Positions 7,045-15,605 of a DNA stretch of 16,486 nucleotides are shown here, one piece after another (positions within the stretch are counted from its first letter, which is position 1; every line of letters begins with the position of its first letter). A program made the translations under genes and the position numbers. The stretch is from NCBI GenBank assembly GCA_964457455.1, contig CAYWJN010000063.1, positions 1-16,486 of the forward strand, written 5' to 3'. The notes beneath the pieces are model-generated. The model searched no databases. It saw only the letters and a list, made by a program, of their open reading frames with translations, and had not been told where the DNA came from. This stretch comes from JABMPU01 sp964457455 (GTDB lineage Bacteria; Cloacimonadota; Cloacimonadia; Cloacimonadales; TCS61).

Positions 7045-10000
7045 ATGTTTGGTCAGATAACTAAGAAATTGTTTGGAGATCGTTTCAGCAGAGAGATGAA
7101 AAAGTATCAACCGATTTTGGTTGCGTGTCAGACAATTTATGCAGAATTAGAGAAACTTTCGAATGATGAACTACGCGAAAAAATCCAAAAGGTCAAATCC
7201 GAAATTCATACCAACCTTGAACCGGCTGAGACCGAATTGGAAGAGTTGAATCAAAAATATCATTCCGAACCAAATGAAAATAAGAAAAACACTATTGGCA
7301 ACGAAATTGATAGATTAACCGAAAAGCTTAAAAAAGATACACAAATAGAATTGGATAAGCATCTTCCGGAAGTTTTTGCAATTATCAAAGATACTTGCAG
7401 AAGATTGGTCGATTTTTCGTATGAAGTTCGTGGAAGTGAAGCTTTGTGGGAAATGATTCCTTTTGATGTTCAACTGATTGGTGCTATTGCTCTTCATGAA
7501 GGAGTAATCACAGAAATGGCAACAGGTGAAGGCAAGACATTAGTAGCCACGATGCCGTTATTCCTGAATGCTTTGTTGAGCAAGGGAGTTCATCTTATTA
7601 CAGTTAATGATTATCTGGCACAGCGAGATTCAGAATGGATGAGTCCGATATTTGAATTTCATGGTTTGAAAGTTGGTTGCATTACCACAGGTATGATACC
7701 TGAAGATAGGCAAGCTGCCTACAATTGTGATGTAACTTATGGTACAAACAGCGAGTTTGGGTTTGATTATCTGCGTGATAATATGGCAACTTCTCATGAC
7801 AATCTTGTGCAGAGAAAACATCAATATGCTATTGTCGATGAAGTGGACAGCGTTTTAATCGACGAGGCAAGAACACCTTTGATTATCAGCGGTCCAGTGG
7901 CAGAAAGCAAGAATTTTTATAAAGAATTAAGACCAACGATTTTGCAACTTGTGAATAATCAGAATGTGATGGTAAAACGCTTTATTGCGGAGATTAAACA
8001 GCATCTTAAAAATGAAGAATATGATCCTGAAATAGTTGGGAAACTCCTGCTTTTAGTTAGAAGAGCAGCGCCAAAAAATAAGTCTTTCATGAAATTTATG
8101 AAAGAAGGTGATCTCAAAAAACTGGTAAATGATCATGAAAGTTTATACATTCGCGAGAAGAAACTTCATCTTCTCGAAGCAGAATTATTTTATGTTGTGG
8201 AAGAAAGACAAAACAGTGTGGAATTGACTGAAAAAGGAACTGATCTTGTTTCTAAAAAAGAACCTGACCTTTTCATATTGGAACAGCTCGATGATCTGCT
8301 GGAACCTGTTGATAATAATGAGAAATTATCGTTTGAAAAAAAGGCAAAACAAAAAGAAGAAATCACCAATAAATTTTTCGATAAAAATGAGAAGATCCAT
8401 AATATTAAACAGCTTCTGAAAAGTTATGCACTTTTTGATAAAGATGTAGATTATGTGGTTGCAGACAATAAAGTAATGATTGTAGATCAGTTTACCGGAC
8501 GTATGATGCCCGGAAGAAGATTCAGTGATGGATTACATCAGGCATTGGAAGCAAAAGAAAACGTGGAAATCGAGGAAGCAACCCAAACTTTTGCCACTGT
8601 CACACTTCAAAATTATTTCAGGATGTATGATAAATTAGCAGGAATGACAGGTACTGCAATCACAGAAGAAGCTGAATTTCTAGAGATTTACAATTTGCCG
8701 GTTATTGTTATTCCTACCAATCTTCCCATTTCCAGGATTGACCACAATGATGTTATCTATCTTACAAAAAATGAGAAGTATAGAGCTATTATAGACGAAA
8801 TCGAATATTGGCACGAGCAGAAAAAACCTGTTTTGGTAGGCACAATTACTGTGGAAGTTTCTGAAACTTTAAGTCGGCTTTTGCGTAGAAGGAATATCAA
8901 ACATAATGTTTTGAATGCAAAATATCACGAGCAGGAAGCAGAGATCATTAAGTTTGCAGGTCACCCAGTATCTGTTACGATTGCCACGAATATGGCAGGC
9001 AGGGGAACTGATATAAAATTGGGTCAAACTGTAGTTACCAAAGAGAAGGTTGAATATTTAAACCTGGAAAAGAAACTTTCGGGAAAATATCCTTTTGGTC
9101 GTCCTTTGGATGGTTTGCATATGATTGGCACCGAACGTCATGAAAGCAGAAGAATCGATAGACAGTTGCGAGGAAGAAGCGGAAGGCAGGGAGATCCGGG
9201 AACTTCCAGGTTTTATCTGTCTTTGGAAGATGATTTGATGCGATTGTTCGGTTCAGATAAGATAGCTCCGATGATGATAAAAATGGGACTTACCGAAGGT
9301 GAAGCAATTACTCATCCCTGGATGACAAAAGCCGTGGAAAAAGCACAAAAAAGAGTAGAAGCTTACAACTTTGAGATTCGTAAACAACTTCTGAAATACG
9401 ACGAAGTAATGAACCAGCAAAGGGAAGTGATTTATAAATACCGCCGAAATGTTCTAAAAGGATATGATCTCAAATTCGAGATTATTGAAATGATCAAAGA
9501 TGCAGTTGCAGACCAGGTTGAAGAGATAATCGGTGAAGAGGAATACCAGGAAAACTGGCAATTGGATAAGATTGTTTTCTGGATGAAGTCAAATCTTAAT
9601 GTGCTTGTAAAAGATGAAGAACTCTTCAGCGAAAGAATGACGCTCGATACATTAATTTTGAATGCTCAGGATTTAGTTCTGGCAGCATATCAGAGGAGAG
9701 AAGACGAACTTACAACCGAACAGCTCCGAGAAATTGAAAGAAGGGTTCTATTGAATGTGGTTGATGAATTATGGCGGGATCATCTTCATGAGATGGATTT
9801 GCTCAAAGAAGGAATCGGCTTTAGAGCCTACGCTCAAAAAGATCCGTTGATTGAATACAAAAAAGAATCTTTCTATTTGTTCCAGGATCTGGTTTCCAAA
9901 ATTAATAAAAATGTTACCCAAAAAGTATTCACAGTTTATTTGATAACTCCGGATAATTTAGATGATTATCTGCGAATGGCTCAACTGCGGCATGCAGAAA

Positions 10001-10170
10001 CTTCTGCTTTTCAGAAACCACAGAATGCTCCTCCTCAAGGTCCTCCTCCAAAAGAAATGCCAAAAATTAAACCAAGAGTGGTTGACAAGAAAATCGGTAG
10101 AAATGATCCGTGCCCATGCGGAAGCGGTAAAAAATATAAAAAATGTTGCGGGAAAATAACTGTAAATTAA
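7045..10170 (+). CDS. secA: Preprotein translocase ATPase SecA
   Basis: SecA is the motor that pushes unfolded proteins through SecYEG. From ATG 7045 it has 1041 residues, longer than E. coli SecA (901). The DEAD-type motor motifs are present: Walker A GEGKT at 161-165 and the Walker B region DEVDSVLIDEARTP from residue 265. The peptide-binding domain follows, then DGLHQALEAKE, LAGMTGTA, IATNMAGRGTDIKLG and QLRGRSGRQGDPG of the second motor domain. The C-terminus ends in a proline-rich linker and the SEC-C zinc motif DPCPCGSGKKYKKCCG, which binds SecB or ribosomes in other bacteria. Extra length lies near residues 65-110 and in the peptide-binding domain (about 290-400), as I would expect for FCB-group SecA. 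I prefer ATG 7045 because MFGQITKKLFGDRFSRE resembles normal SecA starts. An in-frame TTG at 6988 would add 19 unusual residues. Confidence 0.97.
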   Translation: MFGQITKKLFGDRFSREMKKYQPILVACQTIYAELEKLSNDELREKIQKVKSEIHTNLEPAETELEELNQKYHSEPNENKKNTIGNEIDRLTEKLKKDTQIELDKHLPEVFAIIKDTCRRLVDFSYEVRGSEALWEMIPFDVQLIGAIALHEGVITEMATGEGKTLVATMPLFLNALLSKGVHLITVNDYLAQRDSEWMSPIFEFHGLKVGCITTGMIPEDRQAAYNCDVTYGTNSEFGFDYLRDNMATSHDNLVQRKHQYAIVDEVDSVLIDEARTPLIISGPVAESKNFYKELRPTILQLVNNQNVMVKRFIAEIKQHLKNEEYDPEIVGKLLLLVRRAAPKNKSFMKFMKEGDLKKLVNDHESLYIREKKLHLLEAELFYVVEERQNSVELTEKGTDLVSKKEPDLFILEQLDDLLEPVDNNEKLSFEKKAKQKEEITNKFFDKNEKIHNIKQLLKSYALFDKDVDYVVADNKVMIVDQFTGRMMPGRRFSDGLHQALEAKENVEIEEATQTFATVTLQNYFRMYDKLAGMTGTAITEEAEFLEIYNLPVIVIPTNLPISRIDHNDVIYLTKNEKYRAIIDEIEYWHEQKKPVLVGTITVEVSETLSRLLRRRNIKHNVLNAKYHEQEAEIIKFAGHPVSVTIATNMAGRGTDIKLGQTVVTKEKVEYLNLEKKLSGKYPFGRPLDGLHMIGTERHESRRIDRQLRGRSGRQGDPGTSRFYLSLEDDLMRLFGSDKIAPMMIKMGLTEGEAITHPWMTKAVEKAQKRVEAYNFEIRKQLLKYDEVMNQQREVIYKYRRNVLKGYDLKFEIIEMIKDAVADQVEEIIGEEEYQENWQLDKIVFWMKSNLNVLVKDEELFSERMTLDTLILNAQDLVLAAYQRREDELTTEQLREIERRVLLNVVDELWRDHLHEMDLLKEGIGFRAYAQKDPLIEYKKESFYLFQDLVSKINKNVTQKVFTVYLITPDNLDDYLRMAQLRHAETSAFQKPQNAPPQGPPPKEMPKIKPRVVDKKIGRNDPCPCGSGKKYKKCCGKITVN

Positions 10171-10176
10171 TATTTG

Positions 10177-10204
10177 TTCAGAAAAAGTAAGATTTCTATG
10201 GAAC
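10177..10204. repeat. Small hairpin just after secA
   Basis: GTTC (10177-10180) and GAAC (10201-10204) enclose AGAAA/TTTCT, giving an interrupted 9-bp stem seven bases after the secA stop. It might help end or process the secA transcript, but no U-tract follows. Confidence 0.35.
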
Positions 10205-10207
10205 TGC

Positions 10208-10300
10208 AACCTTGCGAATGGTCTTGACCTTCGCAATGGTTGAATGTATTTATCGGTTGTTCTCAACTCAACAACTTCGTCTTTTGAGTTAAGTCCAACC
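10208..10300. repeat. Composite palindromic element, copy A
   Basis: Hairpin 1 at 10208-10241 pairs AACC-TTGCGAA with TTCGCAA-TGGTT, with single-base bulges and a further GGTC/GACC inner stem. After a 13-base linker comes hairpin 2 at 10255-10300: outer GGTTG/CAACC, inner AACTCAA (10265-10271) with TTGAGTT (10284-10290). A related pair, inverted, occurs at 14283-14390. It fills most of the space between secA and the next gene, so secA may be terminated or processed here. Confidence 0.7.
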
Positions 10301-10335
10301 TTTATAAATTTAATATAAATAGGAAGGAATAGAAT

Positions 10336-10770
10336 ATGTCGAAACCAAGATTTGATGATCTTCTGGAAGTTGTACTTTCAAAGAAACCATCAAAGGAAAA
10401 ATTGAAAAAACTCGGAATGCCCCAGGAAGAATTGGATCGGTTTTTGGATTCTCTGCTTTATGCTACAGAAACCAAAGCCTATAATCGCATCCTTTCTGAA
10501 GATGAAAAAAGAGTGTTAACTCCAGCGGCATTCGGTTACCTTGTTCATCTTCTAAAAATAAAATCTATCGATCGTGAGCTTTTTGAAAATATTATTTCAC
10601 TTTCACTTCAATTAAATGTATTTCTACGAAAAAAAATTGATAAACCGATGATGGATGATATTGTTAATTACCTGATTTTTTCTGGTCAGGGAGAGATTTC
10701 CGTGAGGGATCTAATCGGAAATTTCTTTATTCATGAAACAGATTTTGATTTTGAAGAAGATATCCATTAG
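10336..10770 (+). CDS. Smg/DUF494-like protein
   Basis: A 144-residue soluble, mostly helical, acidic-tailed protein. Its middle (KAYNRILSEDEKRVLTPAAF then a long helix and SIDRELFENII) follows the pattern of the Smg/DUF494 family. In E. coli the family member lies beside dprA and a topA-like zinc-finger gene. Its biochemical role is not known. The length is near that of E. coli Smg (about 157), though the first 25 residues differ. An AGGAAGG ribosome binding site precedes the ATG at 10336. Only 11 bases separate it from topA, so the two are surely cotranscribed. The family call rests on remembered pattern similarity and should be treated as moderate; otherwise it is a conserved hypothetical protein. 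Confidence 0.6.
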   Translation: MSKPRFDDLLEVVLSKKPSKEKLKKLGMPQEELDRFLDSLLYATETKAYNRILSEDEKRVLTPAAFGYLVHLLKIKSIDRELFENIISLSLQLNVFLRKKIDKPMMDDIVNYLIFSGQGEISVRDLIGNFFIHETDFDFEEDIH

Positions 10771-10781
10771 GATTAAATATT

Positions 10782-12998
10782 ATGAGTAAGAATCTAATCA
10801 TTGTTGAATCACCGGCAAAAGCAAGAACCATCGGAAAATTTCTGGATAATAAATTTATTATTAAAGCTTCAATGGGACACATTCGAGATCTTCCTAAGAA
10901 AGAAATTGGTGTGGATATCCAGGATAATTTTAAAGCAAAATATGTAATTGATCCGGGTAAAAAGAAAATAGTTCAAGAATTAAAAAAATCTGTAAAAGAT
11001 GCTGATAGTGTTTATTTAGCTTCAGACCACGATAGGGAAGGAGAAGCGATTGCCTGGCATTTGACCCAGGTTTTGCAAAAAGAACTGGAAAACAAATCTA
11101 TTCACCGGGTTATTTTTAATGAGATTACCAGAAATGCTATTCGGAATGCAATTAAAAATCCTGTCTCGATCGATCAGAATAAAGTAGATTCACAACAGGC
11201 GCGAAGAATTCTCGATAGGATTGTCGGGTATAATATCAGTCCAATTCTGTGGAAAATAATAACCAAGAATTTGAGTGCCGGTAGAGTTCAATCTGTTGCT
11301 CTCAGGTTAATTTGTGAACGCGAACAAGAGATTAATAAATTTGTTCCAAAAGAATTTTGGAATATTGAAGTTTTATTAAAAAAAGATGATTTGCCTTCTT
11401 TTAAAGCAATATTGCAAAAATGGGAAAACAAAAAAATCGAGATTTCAACGAAAGAGCAATCAGATAAAATTCTGCAGGAAATTGAAGGAAATGATTTTAC
11501 GATTGCAAAGATTCAACAAACATCCAGGAAAATCCAACCATCTCCTCCATACATCACCAGTACTCTTCAGCAGGATGCAGCTCGCATTCTGAATTTTACT
11601 CCGAAAAGAACCATGCAAATAGCTCAACAGCTTTATGAAGGGATAAATCTTTCCGGTGAGACAACCGGTCTGATCACATATATGAGAACAGATTCTTTGA
11701 GAGTTGCAAATGAAGCTCTGGGAAGTTGCAGAAACCTGGTTTCAGAAAGATTCGGAGCTCAGAAACTTAATCCTAAAACAAGGATTTATAAAAATAAAAG
11801 TTCAGCTCAAGATGCACACGAAGCGATTCGTCCTACAAGTGCATTTCGAACACCGGAAAGTATTCAAGCATTTTTAACTAAAGAACAATTAAAATTGTAT
11901 ACTTTGATCTGGCAGAAATTTGTAGCAACCCAGATGATTCCGGTTTTGCTGAAGTCAAAGATTTTAGATATTGAATCTGGAAAAGCTATGTTCTCTGCAA
12001 CTGGAAATACAATCGAAGAAAAAGGTTTTATGGAAGTCTTTCCGCATATCAAAGTAATTCTTGGCGAAAACATCGATGCTCATTATATTAAAGACGATTT
12101 GCTGGAAGCGGAGAAAATCGAAGGAATCCAACGTTTTACCAAACCTCCTGCTCGCTTTACTGAAGCTTCATTAATCAAAGAATTGGAATCTAAAGGTATT
12201 GGCAGACCATCCACTTATGCAGCGATCACAAGCACGATTTTATTTCGGAAATATGTGATTTTATCTAAAAAGAAATTTTTCACAACTGAACTCGGTATGA
12301 CTGTGAATAAATTTTTAGTATCAAATTTTGATGATTTTTTCAATGTATCCTTCACAGCAAAAATGGAAAATAGTTTAGATGAAATAGAATACGGCAAACT
12401 TGAATGGCACCAGCTTTTACAGGAATATTATAAATCTATGAATTTGCTGTTGGACAAAGTAAACATCGGTCAGTCCAAAAAAGATATGGTTGAAGAAACT
12501 GATATTATTTGTGAGAAGTGCGGAACTAAAATGGCAATAAAGTGGGGAAGAAGCGGACAGTTCTTAGCTTGTACAAATTTCCCTAATTGTAGAAATATTA
12601 AGAACTTCAAACGAGATGAAAAAGGTGAAATCAAAATAATCGAGCCGGAAAAAATCAATGAAAAATGTCCCCAATGCGGAGCTGATTTAGTTCAGAAGAG
12701 TGGACGTTTTGGCAAGTTCATTGCCTGCTCAAATTATCCAAAATGTAAATTCTCAAAACCTCTTACACTTGGCATAAAATGTCCGGAATGCGGCAGCGGA
12801 GAAATAACAGAAAAGAAGAGCAAAAAAGGCAAAGTTTTTTATTCCTGCACGAATTATCCGGAATGCAAATACATAACAAATAAAAAGCCAATCGATATGA
12901 AGTGCCCGAAATGCGATTATTATTTCCTGGAAGAAAGATATTCTAAGGAAAATGGAAAATTTAAAAAATGCCCTAAATGCGGAGAAGATCTCTTTTAA
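10782..12998 (+). CDS. topA: DNA topoisomerase I
   Basis: Type IA topoisomerase that relaxes negative supercoils by a single-strand break with a 5'-phosphotyrosine link. The protein has 738 residues. The N-terminal TOPRIM domain has Glu9 (IVESPAK) and the acidic triad D82, D84 and E86 in DHDREGEAIAW. The active-site tyrosine is Tyr300 in ITYMRTDS, and the GRPSTYAAI motif follows near residue 475. From residue 577 to the end are four zinc-ribbon modules. The first three are CxxCG...(F)xxCxNxPxC type. The fourth is shorter, with CPKC at both ends. The start at 10782 has AGGA just upstream. The stop overlaps the next gene's ATG. This is a normal full-length bacterial TopA. Confidence 0.97.
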   Translation: MSKNLIIVESPAKARTIGKFLDNKFIIKASMGHIRDLPKKEIGVDIQDNFKAKYVIDPGKKKIVQELKKSVKDADSVYLASDHDREGEAIAWHLTQVLQKELENKSIHRVIFNEITRNAIRNAIKNPVSIDQNKVDSQQARRILDRIVGYNISPILWKIITKNLSAGRVQSVALRLICEREQEINKFVPKEFWNIEVLLKKDDLPSFKAILQKWENKKIEISTKEQSDKILQEIEGNDFTIAKIQQTSRKIQPSPPYITSTLQQDAARILNFTPKRTMQIAQQLYEGINLSGETTGLITYMRTDSLRVANEALGSCRNLVSERFGAQKLNPKTRIYKNKSSAQDAHEAIRPTSAFRTPESIQAFLTKEQLKLYTLIWQKFVATQMIPVLLKSKILDIESGKAMFSATGNTIEEKGFMEVFPHIKVILGENIDAHYIKDDLLEAEKIEGIQRFTKPPARFTEASLIKELESKGIGRPSTYAAITSTILFRKYVILSKKKFFTTELGMTVNKFLVSNFDDFFNVSFTAKMENSLDEIEYGKLEWHQLLQEYYKSMNLLLDKVNIGQSKKDMVEETDIICEKCGTKMAIKWGRSGQFLACTNFPNCRNIKNFKRDEKGEIKIIEPEKINEKCPQCGADLVQKSGRFGKFIACSNYPKCKFSKPLTLGIKCPECGSGEITEKKSKKGKVFYSCTNYPECKYITNKKPIDMKCPKCDYYFLEERYSKENGKFKKCPKCGEDLF

Positions 12999-14272
12999 TG
13001 CAATTTTACGATAGTTTTGGCAACAGTCTGCAAAATATCTTTTCTCATAAAATGCGTTCATTTCTTACACTTCTGGGAATTATTATTGGAGTGTTTGCTG
13101 TTGTAACCATGTTTTCCACAGTTTATGGATTGAAGAACCTGATAAATGATAATATGGAAAAAATGGGTTGGAACAATTCTTTGATAATTTATCCGGATAC
13201 GGATGGTAATTCCAGTACAACTCATCGTTCACGCCATCGCAGAAGATTTATGTATATTCATCGAGGAGCCAAACCTTTGACCTTCTCTGATTATCAATTG
13301 TTAAAAAAAGAGATTGAGCACAAATATATTTACGGTATGATCGAAGATTATAAGAGTTTTATAAAAAATAAAACAAAGCAGAATGTTCAGATTAGAGGAA
13401 CAGGCATTGATTTCTTCAAATCGAAAACTTATTCATTATTAGCAGGCAGGTATTTCAGCAAATATGAAGAAGATAAAGCAAAGAAGGTTTGTATTGTAGG
13501 TTATCTTTTTGCAGATAAATATTTTGCTGATGAAAAACCACTGGGAGAATTCATTACAGTTGGAGATAACAGGTTTGAGATTGTTGGTATTTTAGCTGAA
13601 GACGAATTGAATAAAGAAGGAATGGATTTCAATTCCTGGCAGAGAAAAAGGGATTTACGTGCTGTTTATGTTCCGCTTCGAACTGCATCCTGCTACTTCA
13701 GAAATGGTGAAGCTGTAGATTATATTTATCTTCAGTCCAAAAACGATGAAGCATATCCTCCTATGAAAACAAAAGTTCGGCAGACTATGTTGGCACAACA
13801 TAAAATGGCTCATGATTTTGCTTTTAATGATATTGGTGCATTTCTTTTAACGATTACAAAAGAGATCAATGAAATGATGAAGAAGTGGAATATCACTCTT
13901 TCTGCGATTGCTTCCATCTCTTTGATTGTGGGCGGAATCGGGCTATTCAGCACACTGCTTATTTCAATAAATGAGAGGATGGTGGAAATTGGAATCCGTA
14001 AAAGCATCGGTGCGACGGAAACAGATATTTTTCTGCATTTCCTGCTGGAAGCTGTTATCTTAGCTTTGTTGGGTGCGTTAATAGGGATTTTTATTTCAAC
14101 GTTTTTAGTAAAATTGATTTCAATAGCCTTGAAGTTCAGTTTTCCTGTTCCGATCGAAGGTATTTTGTTAGGACTGGGATTTTCTATTCTTATTGGAATT
14201 TTTTCCGGATTGTATCCGGCAATAAAAGCTTCTAAAATCGATCCGATTAAAGCAATTTATTATTCGGAATAA
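12998..14272 (+). CDS. MacB/FtsX-type ABC transporter permease
   Basis: A 424-residue inner-membrane protein with the MacB layout. One N-terminal membrane helix (LTLLGIIIGVFAVV, residues about 22-45) follows a short cytoplasmic segment with KMRSFLTLLG. Next comes a large extracytoplasmic domain (about 46-300), then three helices (about 302-323, 345-372 and 387-412) with the family signature ERMVEIGIRKSIGAT and the ending YPAIKASKIDPIKAIYY. Such proteins work with a LolD/MacB-type ATPase in export, lipoprotein release or mechanotransmission; no ATPase or membrane-fusion partner is adjacent. The ATG at 12998 shares one base with the topA stop (TAATG), suggesting coupling. An ATG at 12977 is in frame but lies inside topA. 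A basic patch (HRSRHRRRF) near residue 77 in the outer domain is unusual. Confidence 0.9.
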   Translation: MQFYDSFGNSLQNIFSHKMRSFLTLLGIIIGVFAVVTMFSTVYGLKNLINDNMEKMGWNNSLIIYPDTDGNSSTTHRSRHRRRFMYIHRGAKPLTFSDYQLLKKEIEHKYIYGMIEDYKSFIKNKTKQNVQIRGTGIDFFKSKTYSLLAGRYFSKYEEDKAKKVCIVGYLFADKYFADEKPLGEFITVGDNRFEIVGILAEDELNKEGMDFNSWQRKRDLRAVYVPLRTASCYFRNGEAVDYIYLQSKNDEAYPPMKTKVRQTMLAQHKMAHDFAFNDIGAFLLTITKEINEMMKKWNITLSAIASISLIVGGIGLFSTLLISINERMVEIGIRKSIGATETDIFLHFLLEAVILALLGALIGIFISTFLVKLISIALKFSFPVPIEGILLGLGFSILIGIFSGLYPAIKASKIDPIKAIYYSE

Positions 14273-14282
14273 TCTTTTTCAG

Positions 14283-14390
14283 ACTCGACTTGAAAGGAAT
14301 GAAATGGCGTCGAGTTGAGAATGAAAAACAACTTAACCTTGAAAATGGCTTCTTTCAGAGGAATTGCTTCAAGTTAGCCTTTTCAAGGTT
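14283..14390. repeat. Composite palindromic element, copy B (inverted relative to copy A)
   Basis: Hairpin 2 here is ACTCGAC (14283-14289) with GTCGAGT (14309-14315). Hairpin 1 is a strong 15-bp stem: AACCTTGAAAA (14335-14345) with TTTTCAAGGTT (14380-14390), extended by GGCT/AGCC with one bulged T. Read on the minus strand, the order (hairpin 1, then a GTTGTT...TTCTCAACTC linker, then hairpin 2) matches that at 10208-10300. It lies directly after the permease stop and may act as a bidirectional transcript end for the convergent genes. Confidence 0.7.
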
Positions 14391-14420
14391 TCTTGCGAAG
14401 GTTGAAAATACAGATTACCA

Positions 14421-14485
14421 GTGTAACCATTGAAAAAGTTCAGCGAGAAGAAAATCCTTGTAAACTTTTTCAGGATTTCTTCTTC
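14421..14485. repeat. Dispersed repeat, copy 2, with interleaved stems
   Basis: It starts with the same 19-mer as at 6677. Stem A pairs TGAAAAAGTT (14431-14440) with AACTTTTTCA (14463-14472), perfect over 10 bp. Stem B pairs GAAGAAAATCCT (14447-14458) with AGGATTTCTTC (14472-14482), with one bulged A. The order A, B, A', B' means the two stems cross, giving either a pseudoknot or two alternative hairpins. It sits just downstream of the minus-strand aminotransferase and is a plausible terminator region for that operon. Confidence 0.7.
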
Positions 14486-14490
14486 AATAT

Positions 14491-15576
14491 CTAAACAATA
14501 ATCTTCAATCCTTTTTTCAAGATTTCTCTTTCTACTCCGTAATTTATCCTTATCCAGTTTTTTCCATTAGAACCAAATGCTGTCCCCGGGATTACGATAA
14601 CACCTTTTTCTAACAATCCTCTTGAAAGTTTCCGGTCATCAATCCCAAAATTTAAAAAAAAATATGGAGAAGACGCAATTTTCAAAGTCTTGTATTCTAT
14701 GTGATTTTCATCAAAATATTTTATCAGAAATTCATAATTTCTTTTCAATTTTATTCTGATTTCATCAGCTGATTTCATACATTCTTCAGAAAGAGCTTTT
14801 ATTGCAGCTTTCTGAGATAAAAAGGGTGCACAAGTACAGATGTATTGATGGGCTGTAATAATTTTTTCAATCAAATCTTTTTGATGAGAAGCAACCCAAC
14901 CAAGTCTCCAGCCGGTCATACAATGAGATTTTGAAACTCCGGAAATTACAATTACATTTTCTGTTAATTCTAAGAAAGAAGGTGTTTTCTCATTCAGGAA
15001 TAATTCGCGATAAATTTCATCAACGATTATGAGAATGTTATGTTTATGGCAGGTTTCCAGAATAAATTTTATTTCATCTTTAGAGAAAATAATTCCCAGC
15101 GGATTGGAGGGATTATTCAATAAAACAGCTTTTGTTTTCTGGGAAATTCCATCCAAAAATGATTTTTTATCGAGCTTAAAATTTTGCTGAGGATTGAGAT
15201 CAAAATAAACAGGGATCCCATTTAACATCTCAATAATTGAGCTGTAAGCAAGAAAACAGGGATTCGCCAGAAGCACTTCATCTTCAGGATTTAAAATACA
15301 GGAAAGGGTAGCATAAATTGCTTCTTCCGCTCCACAGGTTACACATACATTTTCAGCAGGAATTGTATTTTGATAATAATTTGCAATTGCTTCTCTAAGT
15401 TCGTAAATTCCAGCATTTGGAGTGTAACGAATATTTCCATCGTCCAGAATTTCTTTAGCATAATCACATACAATTTTTGGCGTTGGAAATTGAATTTCTC
15501 CTAAACCAAGATTAATAGAGTTTTTTGGAGCTGAATCAAATATTTGTCTGATTAATGATTTTTTTATATTTTTCAT
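14491..15576 (-). CDS. PLP-dependent class I/II aminotransferase (candidate N-succinyldiaminopimelate aminotransferase)
   Basis: A 361-residue fold-type I aminotransferase. Visible motifs: GLGEIQFPTP near the N-terminus, YTPNAGIYELREAIA for substrate binding, NNPSNPLG, VDEIYREL carrying the ring-nitrogen aspartate, and the Schiff-base Lys216 in SGVSKSHCMTGWRLGW. The C-terminal WIRINYG carries the carboxylate-binding arginine. The family is certain, the substrate is not. It lies 29 bases downstream of dapD on the same strand. DapD makes N-succinyl-2-amino-6-oxopimelate, whose next step is an aminotransferase (DapC), so this gene is a good candidate for that step. The ribosome binding site is weak (AAAAGA). 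Alternatives are an aspartate- or alanine-type aminotransferase. Confidence 0.88.
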   Translation of the reverse strand: MKNIKKSLIRQIFDSAPKNSINLGLGEIQFPTPKIVCDYAKEILDDGNIRYTPNAGIYELREAIANYYQNTIPAENVCVTCGAEEAIYATLSCILNPEDEVLLANPCFLAYSSIIEMLNGIPVYFDLNPQQNFKLDKKSFLDGISQKTKAVLLNNPSNPLGIIFSKDEIKFILETCHKHNILIIVDEIYRELFLNEKTPSFLELTENVIVISGVSKSHCMTGWRLGWVASHQKDLIEKIITAHQYICTCAPFLSQKAAIKALSEECMKSADEIRIKLKRNYEFLIKYFDENHIEYKTLKIASSPYFFLNFGIDDRKLSRGLLEKGVIVIPGTAFGSNGKNWIRINYGVEREILKKGLKIIV

Positions 15577-15605
15577 TCTTTTAGTTCAAATTTCAAAGTT
15601 TTCAA

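Noticed and set aside
12753..13061. Minus-strand open frame across the topA/permease junction
   Set aside because: It is antisense to the topA zinc ribbons and the permease start, with low-complexity content and no ribosome binding site.
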